Source: Acidobacteriota bacterium (lineage in GTDB: Bacteria; Acidobacteriota; Terriglobia; Terriglobales; Acidobacteriaceae). Taken from it: a stretch of DNA of 64,000 nucleotides. Below the pieces are notes generated by a model that saw nothing but the letters and a program-made list of their open reading frames with translations, made no database searches and was not told the origin of the DNA. This document shows, piece by piece, positions 52,801 to 59,804 of the stretch; position 1 is the first letter of the stretch; each line of letters opens with the position of its first letter. The stretch covers positions 207,109 through 271,108 of the forward strand of contig JAFDVW010000018.1 of NCBI GenBank assembly GCA_018268755.1. The letters run 5' to 3'. Both the position numbers and the translations under genes were made by a program.

Positions 52801-54332
52801 AGACGCTCGACTCCGTAGCCCGGTTGGAAAAGTACCGCGGCCACCTGCTGAACTGGTACGACACGCGCACCCTGCAGCCCCTGGCCCCACTCTTCGTTTC
52901 CTCAGTGGACAACGGCAACTGGCTAGCCTCTCTCTGGACCCTGCAGCAGGGCTGCCTGGACCGCCTGCGCCAACCCGCGCTGCAACCCAGCCTGGCCGAG
53001 GGCTTGCTCGACTACCTGCATGTGCTCGCTTCCCTGCGCGCCTGCCCGCGGAAACATATTGCGGCGTGCCGCCGGGACGCGGCCACGGGCGAATGGCTCA
53101 GCCCGCTGTGGGCCCTGCCCAAGACTCTGTTCGCGGAGGCCCGCCAGTCTGTGCAGAAGTCCCACCATGCGGACACCATGCTTTGGTTCGCGGACCAGGC
53201 AGAGGCACGCTTGCACGCCATCCGGCGCGCGGTCGCCGACTTGGCGCCCTGGCAGTTGCCTGAGTTTGCCGCCCTGCGCCGCGATCCGGCCGTCAATCTC
53301 CACGTGCTCGACACGGTGGCCCTGGAAAAGCTGCCCACGTTTCTGGATCGCATCGGCAAGCAGCTGTGCCTGGTAGCTTATGCGACGCCGGAAAAGCGGG
53401 AGCTGCGCAACAAACTTCTGGCCATGATTCCTCAAGCTCAGGCCAACGCGCGCCGCCTGGCGCATGATCTGCGCTCCGCCGCGCGCAAGGCGGAAAAGCT
53501 GGCCAACGACACCGACTTCAGTTTCCTGCTGGATGCAAAGCGCAAACTGGTCGCGGTGGGCTTCGACGTGGAGACTCGCCAACTCTTTCCCGCCTGCTAT
53601 GACTTGCTGGGCACCGAGTCGCGTACCGCGGTGTTCGTCGCCATCGCGAAAGAAGATATCCCGCAGGAGAGCTGGTTTCTGCTCGGCCGCGCTCACACCC
53701 TCGACCATGGCCGCCCCGCCTTGCTCTCCTGGACGGGCACCGCATTTGAGTACCTGATGCCTTCGCTGTGGATGCGCTCCTACACCAACACGCTCTTGGA
53801 GCGGGCCCGCACCGCCGCCGTGCGCGCCCAGCAGGAGTATGCTTCCGCTCGCGGCGTGCCCTGGGGCATCTCGGAATCCGCCTACTACCAGCTGGACGAA
53901 GCCGGCAATTACCAGTATCACGCCTTTGGACTGCCCAATCTGGCGCTGCGCGAGCGGGAAATAGACTCGCTGGTCATCTCGCCATATTCCACGTTTCTCG
54001 CGCTCAGTGTGGACCCGGCCGCGTCGCTGCGCAATCTGCGCCGCATGGAGGGTATGGGATGGTTTGGCAGCCATGGCTTCTATGAAGCCGCCGATTACAG
54101 CGCGGGCCCACGCCGCTTCTGGCAAGGCGCACCCAAGCTGGTGCGTTGCTGGATGGCCCATCATCAGGGCATGAGCTTGCTGGCCCTCGCGAATTTCCTG
54201 CGAGACAACATCGTGCAGCAGTGGTTCCACAACGAAAAGCGCGTGCAGGCCACCGAACTCCTGCTCCACGAAAAACCGGTATCGCACGTACAGCGCAAAA
54301 CCATGACCCGCCGCCTGCCCGTCGCCTCTTAG
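49836..54332 (+). CDS. GT84 cyclic beta-1,2-glucan synthase-like protein without the GH94 part
   Basis: A 1498-residue protein. An N-terminal soluble region (1-330) and two membrane helices (about 333-370) precede the GT84 domain (about 390-700). Its metal-binding motif is LDADTELPRG (Asp542, Asp544), then GEGSFTGKGIYEV and RHR-type RWLRGDWQ (690-696). Further membrane helices lie at about 735-900. Residues ~910-1498 form a glucoamylase-like domain (NWYDTRTLQPL, SWTGTAFEYLMPSLWMRSY, RGVPWGISESAYYQLDEAGN). In Brucella/Rhizobium enzymes (~2800 aa) a C-terminal GH94 phosphorylase domain that controls chain length follows; here the protein ends right after HHQGMSLLALANFL. It is co-transcribed with the exporter. 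Confidence 0.85.
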   Translation: MPQNTHLQIIAAEAESLPRLEHEVTDFQLLHQQAEELGRSLVWLPNTPSSTVFAVRCQQLQQQLKPLLRALTEVPPPHAPMVDDFRWLYDHLRLLYTDAQNVQEALRSLKVIPHVRTQAGNAQPRVLALAESFLQSVGYEFKEQEFSLFVEVFQTHMALQLSELWMLAPVLKLVLLEQIARRGRGLLHSPERQDLHVGVCVRSLRDLGQMSWKDVLEPLMVADAVLRQDPAGAYARMDFDSRDLCRKKLANIAAHSDCSEVEVASAALELAREARQNPSGDERRTQRESHVGYYLFDQGAPLLHHRVGFRAPWGQKVQAFLRKYPDDFYVPGIAFLTMITLAGVVLLLTGPLTPVSIIVLAMLTLLLPSSQSAVQVVNYLVTTILPPEILPKLDFSESVPENCRTLVAVPCLLLNEKQVRGLVEDLEVRFLGNHDPNIHFALVSDLPDSREPAREDSPLVALCVRLIEELNQKYAGQAMGTFFLFHRHRAYNPREKAWMGWERKRGKLLDLNKLLRAESDNFPVKVGQLSLLSGVRFVITLDADTELPRGAARRMIGTLAHPLNQAIIDPDKNIVVAGYGILQPRVGVSVQSTAKSRLAALFAGETGFDIYTRAISDAYQDLYGEGSFTGKGIYEVATVHQVLNQRFPKNALLSHDLIEGAYARAGLASDIEVIEDYPSHYSAYNRRKHRWLRGDWQIAGWLFPEVEDESGARVPNPISLISWWKILDNLRRALVEPATFLLLAFAWLAHNTAPGYWTLAVVCILFIPAWFQLAFNLVRALWTRSWPAFRDSFTALLTANLNVFFTLTFLAHQTILSLDAMFRALVRRFVTHYRLLEWETAQEAELGTRGRAPVDVYLNWIPLLSLGLGFLVWSTQRSAFTAALPILLLWALSKPIASWLNRPLATRGETASRKDTHFLRRAALHTWRYFAEFSTEEHHWLVPDNVQEEPAAVAARTSPTNLGLLLNARQVACEFGYLTVPEFAAQTLKTLDSVARLEKYRGHLLNWYDTRTLQPLAPLFVSSVDNGNWLASLWTLQQGCLDRLRQPALQPSLAEGLLDYLHVLASLRACPRKHIAACRRDAATGEWLSPLWALPKTLFAEARQSVQKSHHADTMLWFADQAEARLHAIRRAVADLAPWQLPEFAALRRDPAVNLHVLDTVALEKLPTFLDRIGKQLCLVAYATPEKRELRNKLLAMIPQAQANARRLAHDLRSAARKAEKLANDTDFSFLLDAKRKLVAVGFDVETRQLFPACYDLLGTESRTAVFVAIAKEDIPQESWFLLGRAHTLDHGRPALLSWTGTAFEYLMPSLWMRSYTNTLLERARTAAVRAQQEYASARGVPWGISESAYYQLDEAGNYQYHAFGLPNLALREREIDSLVISPYSTFLALSVDPAASLRNLRRMEGMGWFGSHGFYEAADYSAGPRRFWQGAPKLVRCWMAHHQGMSLLALANFLRDNIVQQWFHNEKRVQATELLLHEKPVSHVQRKTMTRRLPVAS

Positions 54333-54390
54333 CAGGAAAAGAAGCGGAGAGCGGTCCTCGCGAACCATGGTCTTCTCACGCGAAGGCTGC

Positions 54391-54396
54391 TAAAAT
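54391..54396 (+). promoter_or_regulatory. Candidate minus-10 box for tRNA-Ala
   Basis: TAAAAT lies 28 bases before the tRNA. No clear minus-35 is seen. Confidence 0.35.
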
Positions 54397-54423
54397 AGAT
54401 TTCCGCGTAGAAGTCTCCGCCGT

Positions 54424-54499
54424 GGGGCTATAGCTCAGCTGGGAGAGCGCATCGTTCGCAACGATGAGGCCGTCGGTTCGATCCCGACTAGCTCCACCA
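54424..54499 (+). tRNA. tRNA-Ala (anticodon CGC)
   Basis: A complete 76-base cloverleaf. The acceptor GGGGCTA pairs with TAGCTCC through the G3-U70 pair that marks alanine tRNAs, then A73 and an encoded CCA. The anticodon stem-loop is CATCG-TTCGCAA-CGATG with CGC as anticodon, reading GCG. The T arm is CGTCGGTTCGATCCCGACT-like. It stands alone between the glucan synthase and a convergent gene. Confidence 0.97.
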
Positions 54500-54516
54500 A
54501 ATTCCCCATTTTCCTC

Positions 54517-56091
54517 TCACACCAGCGGCTCTTCCGGGTTGTAGTTATGGCGCAGGGTCAGCGAGCCATCTGCATTGACCTTCTGGCGGCAAGCCCAGCG
54601 CACGGGATAGCGCACGCCCTTCACTTCCAGCTCTGCCTTCAGGCGCAGACCTTCCGGCTTCACCTCAGCGGGCAAAAGCAACATGGCTTGGTGCACTCCC
54701 ACCGGCTTGGGGAAACCCGGGTCCACGGAGCCTGACGCCAGGACCTTATTCTCCGCGTTCACCACGCTCAAGCGCAGCACCCCGGGGACCGGCGCAATGC
54801 CATCGTTGGCCAGCCCCACCACCAGGCCGTTGGCCCCATCGCGGGTGAACTTCCACAGAAACGATGGCCGCACGCGATAGCCGATTTTGCGCGCCATCTC
54901 GTCGATCGGCCCGGGATACTTGTCGTAGTAGCTCAGGATGTTGGCCGCCGTCTGGCTGTGCCAACTCCACACTGAGAGGTAATTCACCCCGACATCCGCG
55001 GCGTGGGTGATGATCTGCTCGTTGTAAGTGATGCCGTCCTCATCGATCTGCAATTCCTTGGGATCGCCGGTGGTAAAGCCCACTTCGCAGATCGCGGCCG
55101 CCCACGGCGGACGATAACTCAGCGCCTCAATCTGTGTGTTCTCGATGAAGATGGTGTCAGTGCGCAGCCAGTTGCCGCTGCGCAGGGTGCGGTCCACCAT
55201 GTCCGAGTTTCCTACATTGCTGAAATCGGGTTGCGTATTGGTGGCCAGCGGAGTCTTCTTCCACTGCTCGAGTTGCAGTTCGAGCATGGCGGCCCAGGTC
55301 TGTTCCGCCACCAGATTGCTGGAGAATGGGTTGCCTTCAAACGGCCAGGTATGCCCTTCTCCCCAGAAACCGTACATCATGGTGTCCATGTATTCGACCT
55401 GAGGATGGCCATTGAGTTCCGCCGCCAGCAACTCGTTCAGCTCGCGAAAGGCCGCCTGATAGGCGGGGTGGTCATAGCGGGGCACGCGATTGTCCTTGCG
55501 ATAGCGCATCTGCCGCGTGTCGCCCTTCCATTCGCCTTTCAGCTTCACGTAAGGGACTTTGTTCAGCAGAAAGTCCGGCATGCCGGGATCGGGGAAGTCC
55601 GGGTTCTCCAGCATGACGCGAAAGCCGACCCGCTTGTCGTAGCGGCGGGCCAGATCAAACACTACCTTCCACCACTCTGGGAAATCCAGCCGCCCGGGCT
55701 GCTTCTGCACATCGCGCCAGTTGGGGCGAATGTAGACATTCTGGGTGAAGGGCAGCTTGATCAGGTCTTCCAGCGTCTGTTCCATGGTCTGGCCGGGGAC
55801 GCGCAGCGGCCCGGTGTCATCGGAGGCATACGCGGTCAGCCCCATGCCAAAGTTAGGAACAATGTCCTTGGAGGGCGAAGTGACCATCCAGACTTCGCTC
55901 TCGGGAATCACCGCGCACGGGCCATATTGTGGAAATGGCCCTTGATACAGACGGTCGGGCACGGCCGGCCCCGGGCCCCAGTTATAGTTGTCCCAGTTGT
56001 GTTCAGGAATGGAAGCGTGGGCGGCGGCCTTGCCCATACCAACAGCCAGGCCGGCAACGGTGGCGGATTTCAGAAACCTGCGGCGATCCAT
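54517..56091 (-). CDS. Tat-exported TIM-barrel glycoside hydrolase-like protein
   Basis: 524 residues from the ATG at 56091, 7 bases after GAGGAG; 32 codons of open frame upstream are not used. The Tat motif DRRRFLKSATVAGLAVG opens the protein. The middle reads as a TIM barrel (NVYIRPNWRDVQKQPGRLDF, KRVGFRVMLENPDFPDPG, MDTMMYGFWGEGHTWPFEG, DTIFIENTQIEAL). EYMDTMMYGFWGEG and IFIENTQIE hold glutamates in the places expected for retaining clan-A hydrolases. A beta-sandwich (GLVVGLANDGIAPVPGVLRL, DUF4832-like) ends it. It may be a galactosidase-like or related enzyme; the substrate is unknown. Confidence 0.75.
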   Translation of the reverse strand: MDRRRFLKSATVAGLAVGMGKAAAHASIPEHNWDNYNWGPGPAVPDRLYQGPFPQYGPCAVIPESEVWMVTSPSKDIVPNFGMGLTAYASDDTGPLRVPGQTMEQTLEDLIKLPFTQNVYIRPNWRDVQKQPGRLDFPEWWKVVFDLARRYDKRVGFRVMLENPDFPDPGMPDFLLNKVPYVKLKGEWKGDTRQMRYRKDNRVPRYDHPAYQAAFRELNELLAAELNGHPQVEYMDTMMYGFWGEGHTWPFEGNPFSSNLVAEQTWAAMLELQLEQWKKTPLATNTQPDFSNVGNSDMVDRTLRSGNWLRTDTIFIENTQIEALSYRPPWAAAICEVGFTTGDPKELQIDEDGITYNEQIITHAADVGVNYLSVWSWHSQTAANILSYYDKYPGPIDEMARKIGYRVRPSFLWKFTRDGANGLVVGLANDGIAPVPGVLRLSVVNAENKVLASGSVDPGFPKPVGVHQAMLLLPAEVKPEGLRLKAELEVKGVRYPVRWACRQKVNADGSLTLRHNYNPEEPLV

Positions 56092-56217
56092 GAGTGCTCC
56101 TCGGCAAGATGACGGGAAACGGCAGAAAAATACTACCGCAGGATCGAAATAAAAAGAAATAGTAAGAAATAATCCGTAATATCCCAAACCCGGGGTGGGG
56201 GTGGTGCGGGGTGTGGT

Positions 56218-56321
56218 GCGGGCAACCCGCCCGCGTGATGTGGGGGGTGGGGTGTGGCGCGGGCGCCCCCGCCCGCGTGATGTGGGGTGGCGTGTTGGCG
56301 CGGGCGCCCCCGCCCGCGTGA
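56218..56321. repeat. Three tandem copies of a GC-rich palindromic unit
   Basis: Units GCGGGC..CCCGCCCGCGTGA end at 56238, 56280 and 56321, about 41 bases apart. Copies 2 and 3 share CGCGGGCGCCCCCGCCCG. The linker is GTG-rich (TGTGGGGTGG). The unit resembles the palindromes at 11729-11749 and 34341-34360. Confidence 0.8.
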
Positions 56322-56374
56322 CCTCCTTCGGGCTGCCTGCCCCGGCTCCGGCCGGTTTGCCCGCAGACTCCCGC

Positions 56375-56380
56375 TATAAT
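56375..56380 (+). promoter_or_regulatory. Consensus minus-10 box immediately before ribA
   Basis: TATAAT ends 6 bases before the GTG at 56387, so transcription would start at or next to the start codon. The minus-35 is weak. Confidence 0.55.
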
Positions 56381-56386
56381 GAAAGT

Positions 56387-57001
56387 GTGAGCGATCAAGT
56401 GCAGCAGATGGCGTCTGCGGACTTCCCTACCCGTTGGGGCAAGTTCCGTATCTATGGTTTTCGTGGGGATTTCGCCACTTCCGAGGGAGCCCGCGTGGAA
56501 GAAGCGGTGGCCCTGGTCATGGGCGACGTCCATGCCGCGCCGCCCTTGGTGCGGATCCACTCCCAGTGCCTGACCGGTGACGTCTTCGCCTCCTTGCGCT
56601 GTGACTGCCGCCAGCAGCTGGAGATGGCCTTGTCCCTGATCGCCGAAGCCGGCGTGGGCATTCTGATTTACGAGCAGCAGGAAGGCCGCGGCATCGGCCT
56701 GATGGCCAAGTTGCAGGCCTATCAGTTGCAGGACTCCGGCCTCGACACCGTAGAGGCCAATGAGAAACTGGGATTCAAAGCCGACCAGCGCGAATTCGCT
56801 CTGCCGGCGGAGATTCTGCGGGCCCTGGAAGTTTCCCGGGTGCGGCTACTTTCCAACAATCCCGACAAGGTGGCGGCGCTGGAGCGGGCAGGAATTAAAG
56901 TAGTCGAACGGGTTCCCTGTGAAGTCGCGCCCAGCGAATACGCCGAAGACTACATGAAGACCAAGAAGGAAAAGATGGGCCACCTGTTTTCCGCCCGCTA
57001 A
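56387..57001 (+). CDS. ribA: GTP cyclohydrolase II
   Basis: 204 residues from the GTG at 56387; an ATG at codon 8 (56408) is the alternative. Zinc ligands are Cys61, Cys72 and Cys74 (HSQCLTGDVFASLRCDC). The GTP-binding EQQEGRGIGL and the TVEANEKLGF region follow. It opens the imidazole ring of GTP in riboflavin synthesis. It stands alone, without ribB fused. The TATAAT box six bases upstream suggests a leaderless message, and no FMN riboswitch is seen. Confidence 0.93.
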   Translation: MSDQVQQMASADFPTRWGKFRIYGFRGDFATSEGARVEEAVALVMGDVHAAPPLVRIHSQCLTGDVFASLRCDCRQQLEMALSLIAEAGVGILIYEQQEGRGIGLMAKLQAYQLQDSGLDTVEANEKLGFKADQREFALPAEILRALEVSRVRLLSNNPDKVAALERAGIKVVERVPCEVAPSEYAEDYMKTKKEKMGHLFSAR

Positions 57002-57020
57002 AGCTTCCCCTCTACTCTCT

Positions 57021-57344
57021 TCAATAGAGTTGCACCTTCGGGTCGACGCGCTTGGCCCAGGCGTCGATGCCCCCGCGCAGGGATTGGGCTTTCTCAAAAC
57101 CCTGCTGGCGCAGCCAGCTGGTGACATTCAGCGAGCGCACGCCGTGATGACAAAGCACCACAATGTGCTCCTCCGGATCGAGCTCCTGATGGGCGCGGCT
57201 GGGGATGTCGCCCATGGGAATCAGGGTCGAGCCGGCAATTTGAGAAATCTGATACTCCCAGGGCTCGCGCACGTCGAGCAGGAAAAAGGACTCGCCGCGT
57301 TCCTGCATGGCTTTTACGTCTTCGGGATTGATCTCGTAATCCAT
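57021..57344 (-). CDS. Rhodanese-domain protein
   Basis: 107 residues from the ATG at 57344, which has AGGA 8 bases upstream; 14 codons further upstream overlap the preceding gene and are rejected. The single rhodanese domain has FFLLDVREPWEYQ at the start and the active-site cysteine in VLCHHGVRS. Such proteins carry sulphur as a persulphide. It lies 10 bases after the DapA-like gene on the same strand, which suggests co-transcription but not an obvious functional link. Confidence 0.9.
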   Translation of the reverse strand: MDYEINPEDVKAMQERGESFFLLDVREPWEYQISQIAGSTLIPMGDIPSRAHQELDPEEHIVVLCHHGVRSLNVTSWLRQQGFEKAQSLRGGIDAWAKRVDPKVQLY

Positions 57345-57354
57345 GATGTGGATC

Positions 57355-58434
57355 CTAATTCCGTGTGTCGGCCAGCAGCCGCTCAATTTCAGACTTCTGT
57401 TCTCCGGTCAGCGGTAAGAGGGGCAAACGCCCCAGGCCGCCGTAGTATCCGTTGAGGTCCATGGCGTACTTGATGCCCGGCACTCCCATTTCGCTGGCCA
57501 CGGGCGCGGCCTTGCTGACGCGCTCTTGCTTGATGCGGGCCAGTTCCAGGTCCCCTTCTTTGAAGGCCGCAAAGACCTCATAGCAGGCGGTGGGCGCGGG
57601 ACAAGCAAACCCCAGCACGGCCCCGCTGGCCCCCGCTTGCAGAGAGGCTTCCAGCTTCTGCGCAGCGCCCGCCAGAATCTGAAACCCAACTTCCTTCTGC
57701 CGCGTCTTCATCTTCCCCACTACCGTGACCGCCGCGGAGGAAGGCGCAGGTTTCGAGGACGTTTTCGCATTCTCTCCGGCCAGAACTCCTAGCGGCACCA
57801 ATTGCGCCGTATCCGGCTCCGTCGCCACCTTCAACATACGCGGGGTCACCGCCGCAAAGGTCTCGGTCACGGTCACGCTGCGCTTGATGTGCCGCAGCGC
57901 CTCGGTCAGCCGGCGAATCTTTTCCACATCGCCGCTCGATTCCTTGATGCCGAGGATGTTGGGATGCCCGGCCAGGGCCAGAATGACCTCTTCCGGTAGA
58001 TCGTAGGCGGTCATGGGCGGCACGTTGTAGAGCAGCACCGGCAAAGGCGAGCGGTCCGCCACCCAACGATAAAATGCCAGCAGATTCGCCGGCTGCATTT
58101 GCTTGCGGTAAAAATGCGGGGTGCGCACCAGGGCCACGTCGTAACCGAGCTCGGCCGCATATTCGGTAAGCTTCAGGGTCTCCACGGCCGACTCTACCCC
58201 CGTCCCCGCCACCAGAACTTTATTTGCCGCAGCCGCGCCGATCACGGTCTTGAGCACCTCCCGCCGCTCCTGGTCCGAGAGCATGACCGATTCGCCGGTC
58301 GAGCCCAACACCACAATGCCGGAGACCGGGGTGCGCGAATAGCGCTCCACGTTGTGTTCCAGCTTCTTGAAGTAGACGCGGCCGTCCGGGTAAAAGGGCG
58401 TGGGAATGGGCGGAAGAATACCTTGCAGCAACAT
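57355..58434 (-). CDS. DapA/HOGA-like class I aldolase with an insertion
   Basis: A 359-residue TIM-barrel protein of the dihydrodipicolinate synthase family. The substrate loop is LGSTGES (43-49), the catalytic tyrosine is Tyr136 (LLYNVPP) and the Schiff-base lysine is Lys164 (LGIKESSGD). Ordinary family members have ~290-300 residues. Here about 60 extra residues (roughly 187-249) with a low-complexity stretch (AKTSSKPAPSSAA) separate strand 7 from FQILAGAAQKLEASLQAG. The family contains DHDPS, N-acetylneuraminate lyase and 4-hydroxy-2-oxoglutarate aldolase; the reaction here is not decided. Confidence 0.85.
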   Translation of the reverse strand: MLLQGILPPIPTPFYPDGRVYFKKLEHNVERYSRTPVSGIVVLGSTGESVMLSDQERREVLKTVIGAAAANKVLVAGTGVESAVETLKLTEYAAELGYDVALVRTPHFYRKQMQPANLLAFYRWVADRSPLPVLLYNVPPMTAYDLPEEVILALAGHPNILGIKESSGDVEKIRRLTEALRHIKRSVTVTETFAAVTPRMLKVATEPDTAQLVPLGVLAGENAKTSSKPAPSSAAVTVVGKMKTRQKEVGFQILAGAAQKLEASLQAGASGAVLGFACPAPTACYEVFAAFKEGDLELARIKQERVSKAAPVASEMGVPGIKYAMDLNGYYGGLGRLPLLPLTGEQKSEIERLLADTRN

Positions 58435-58502
58435 AGGAGTCAGTCAAAGTCCTCGCAAAAATCGATTGCTCCTAGCTTATCAGGTGTAACCGCCTCCGCG
58501 GC

Positions 58503-59015
58503 GTGGGGGGGGAGGTGAGAAGGCCCTGCGCCGGGCGCACTTGGCTGCATATAAATTCCGCCTGCCCCGGTGAACAGCATAGCCGCGGGGTGGAGTTGGA
58601 AAACACCTTGCGCCTGCTGCCTGGCTGGAACCTCAGCGTGGCCTATGCCTTCACCAGCGCCCAGGTTACCGACGACAAGGTGATTCCTATCGGCACGCCA
58701 ACGCAGAATGCGCCTCGAAACACGATCAATCTCTGGTCGACCTATGAAATCCAGAAGGGATGGGCTAGAGGACTAGGATTCGGCGGCGGCGGACGCCACT
58801 ATACCGATCAATCCGGCGATCTCTACGACACCTTCCGGATCCCCGGCTATGGCCTGATCGATGCGTCGGTCTTCTACCGTCACCAGCGCTTGTCCTGGCA
58901 GCTGAACCTCTATAATTTGGCCAACAAGCGCTACTTCCTGGGATCGTATGACAACCTTTACGTGAAGCCGGGCGCGCCTCGGGAAATTCGCTCCACCATT
59001 TCCTGGACGTTTTAA
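58503..59015 (+). pseudogene. 3' remnant of a TonB-dependent siderophore receptor
   Basis: From about 58569 the frame reads like the last ~150 residues of a FhuA/FoxA-type beta-barrel: SRGVELENTLRLLPGWNLSV, QNAPRNTINLWSTYEI, GLGFGGGGRHYTDQSG, YGLIDASVFYRHQRLSWQLN, NLANKRYFLG and the terminal TISWTF ending in Phe. The plug domain, TonB box, signal peptide and two-thirds of the barrel are absent; the sequence upstream to the dapA-like gene has no coding resemblance. It is best read as a deletion remnant. Confidence 0.8.
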
Positions 59016-59056
59016 AAAGCCGGAGGAGAGACGTAGCCCGGCTACGTCTCTCCGGC
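59014..59056 (-). terminator. Intrinsic terminator after the OsmC gene
   Basis: A long stem (GCCGGA..GAGACGTAGCC with GGCTACGTCTCTCCGGC, a 3-base bulge) is followed on the minus strand by TTTTTAAAA. It starts 3 bases after the OsmC stop. Confidence 0.85.
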
Positions 59057-59059
59057 CGC

Positions 59060-59626
59060 TTACTTCATCCGCTCCGTGCTCACCACCACCGGCACCCCCT
59101 TGGTCACCGAATCAAACACCGGCGAAAAGGTCGGACCGAAGCATTGCAGCTCCTGGATCTGTTCGTCGGTGGCATCGCTCTTGATCTTCAGCGTCAGGCG
59201 AATCTGGCGGTATCCGTTGCGGATGGAAGGATCCAGCCCCAGAAATCCGCGCAGGTCCAGATCGCCTTCCAGGGTCGACTCCACCGCCTCCACGGCAATG
59301 CCCTTAGCGGCAGCGTGGTAGATGGTCGAGGTGGTCACGCAGGAAGCCAGCGCGTGCAGCAGGTGCTCCACCGGATTGGGCGCGGTGCTGTTGCCCAGAA
59401 GTACGGCGGGCTCGTCGGCCAAAAGGCTGAACGGCCGCGGGTGCCGGTTCTCCTGCCCACCACCATAGAATCCGCGGGCTTCCGATTGGTTTTCCGCCCC
59501 GCCCTTCCATTCGTTGGTGATGCGGAATTGAAAGGCCGCCAGTTCCGGCCGCTCCTTGATCGCGGCAACGGTCTCGAACAAACGGCTCACGTCTACCCCA
59601 TTGGTCATTTTCGTTTCGACTTTCAT
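59060..59626 (-). CDS. OsmC-family peroxiredoxin-like protein
   Basis: 188 residues from the ATG at 59626, preceded by GAGGAGAGTG. The OsmC/Ohr fold is seen in NPVEHLLHALASCVTTSTIYHAAAKG, where the cysteine is the first redox cysteine. The second cysteine is in ELQCFGPTFSPVFDSV. Such proteins reduce organic hydroperoxides or handle related electrophiles. The first ~30 residues (VSRLFETVAAIKERPELAAF) are an N-terminal extension. The gene has its own sigma-54 promoter and two upstream palindromes next to the gene for a sigma-54 activator. Confidence 0.88.
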   Translation of the reverse strand: MKVETKMTNGVDVSRLFETVAAIKERPELAAFQFRITNEWKGGAENQSEARGFYGGGQENRHPRPFSLLADEPAVLLGNSTAPNPVEHLLHALASCVTTSTIYHAAAKGIAVEAVESTLEGDLDLRGFLGLDPSIRNGYRQIRLTLKIKSDATDEQIQELQCFGPTFSPVFDSVTKGVPVVVSTERMK

Positions 59627-59671
59627 GGCACTCTCCTCGTCGGTTGGAATGAATTTCTTGCGCTGAGAAAG

Positions 59672-59687
59672 TGCACGCACCGCGCCA
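59672..59687 (-). promoter_or_regulatory. Sigma-54 promoter of osmC
   Basis: The minus strand reads TGGCGCGGTGCGTGCA, against the consensus TGGCACG-N4-TTGCA. The invariant GG and GC are present at the exact 10-base spacing; two other positions differ. It lies 46 bases before the OsmC ATG. Confidence 0.7.
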
Positions 59688-59747
59688 AACCCTCGGCGGG
59701 ACGATTGTCTGACTTTTCTTGGACTTGCAGGGGAGCTGAGCGGAAAA

Positions 59748-59786
59748 CGAACTCGCGAGAGTTCGCCACTCGCGATTTTTCGCGAG
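59748..59786. promoter_or_regulatory. Two phased palindromes (probable activator binding sites)
   Basis: CGAACTC-GCGA-GAGTTCG (59748-59765) and CTCGCGA-TTTT-TCGCGAG (59769-59786) both have perfect 7-bp arms with 4-base centres. Their centres are 21 bp apart, two helical turns. They lie about 60-100 bp upstream of the sigma-54 promoter, the normal distance for enhancer sites. Confidence 0.7.
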
Positions 59787-59804
59787 CGCAATTCGTGACT
59801 TTCG

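Noticed and set aside
56188..56386. N-terminal extension of RibA into the GC-rich repeat
   Set aside because: The extra residues are encoded by the palindromic repeat, and GTP cyclohydrolase II normally starts near the GTG at 56387.
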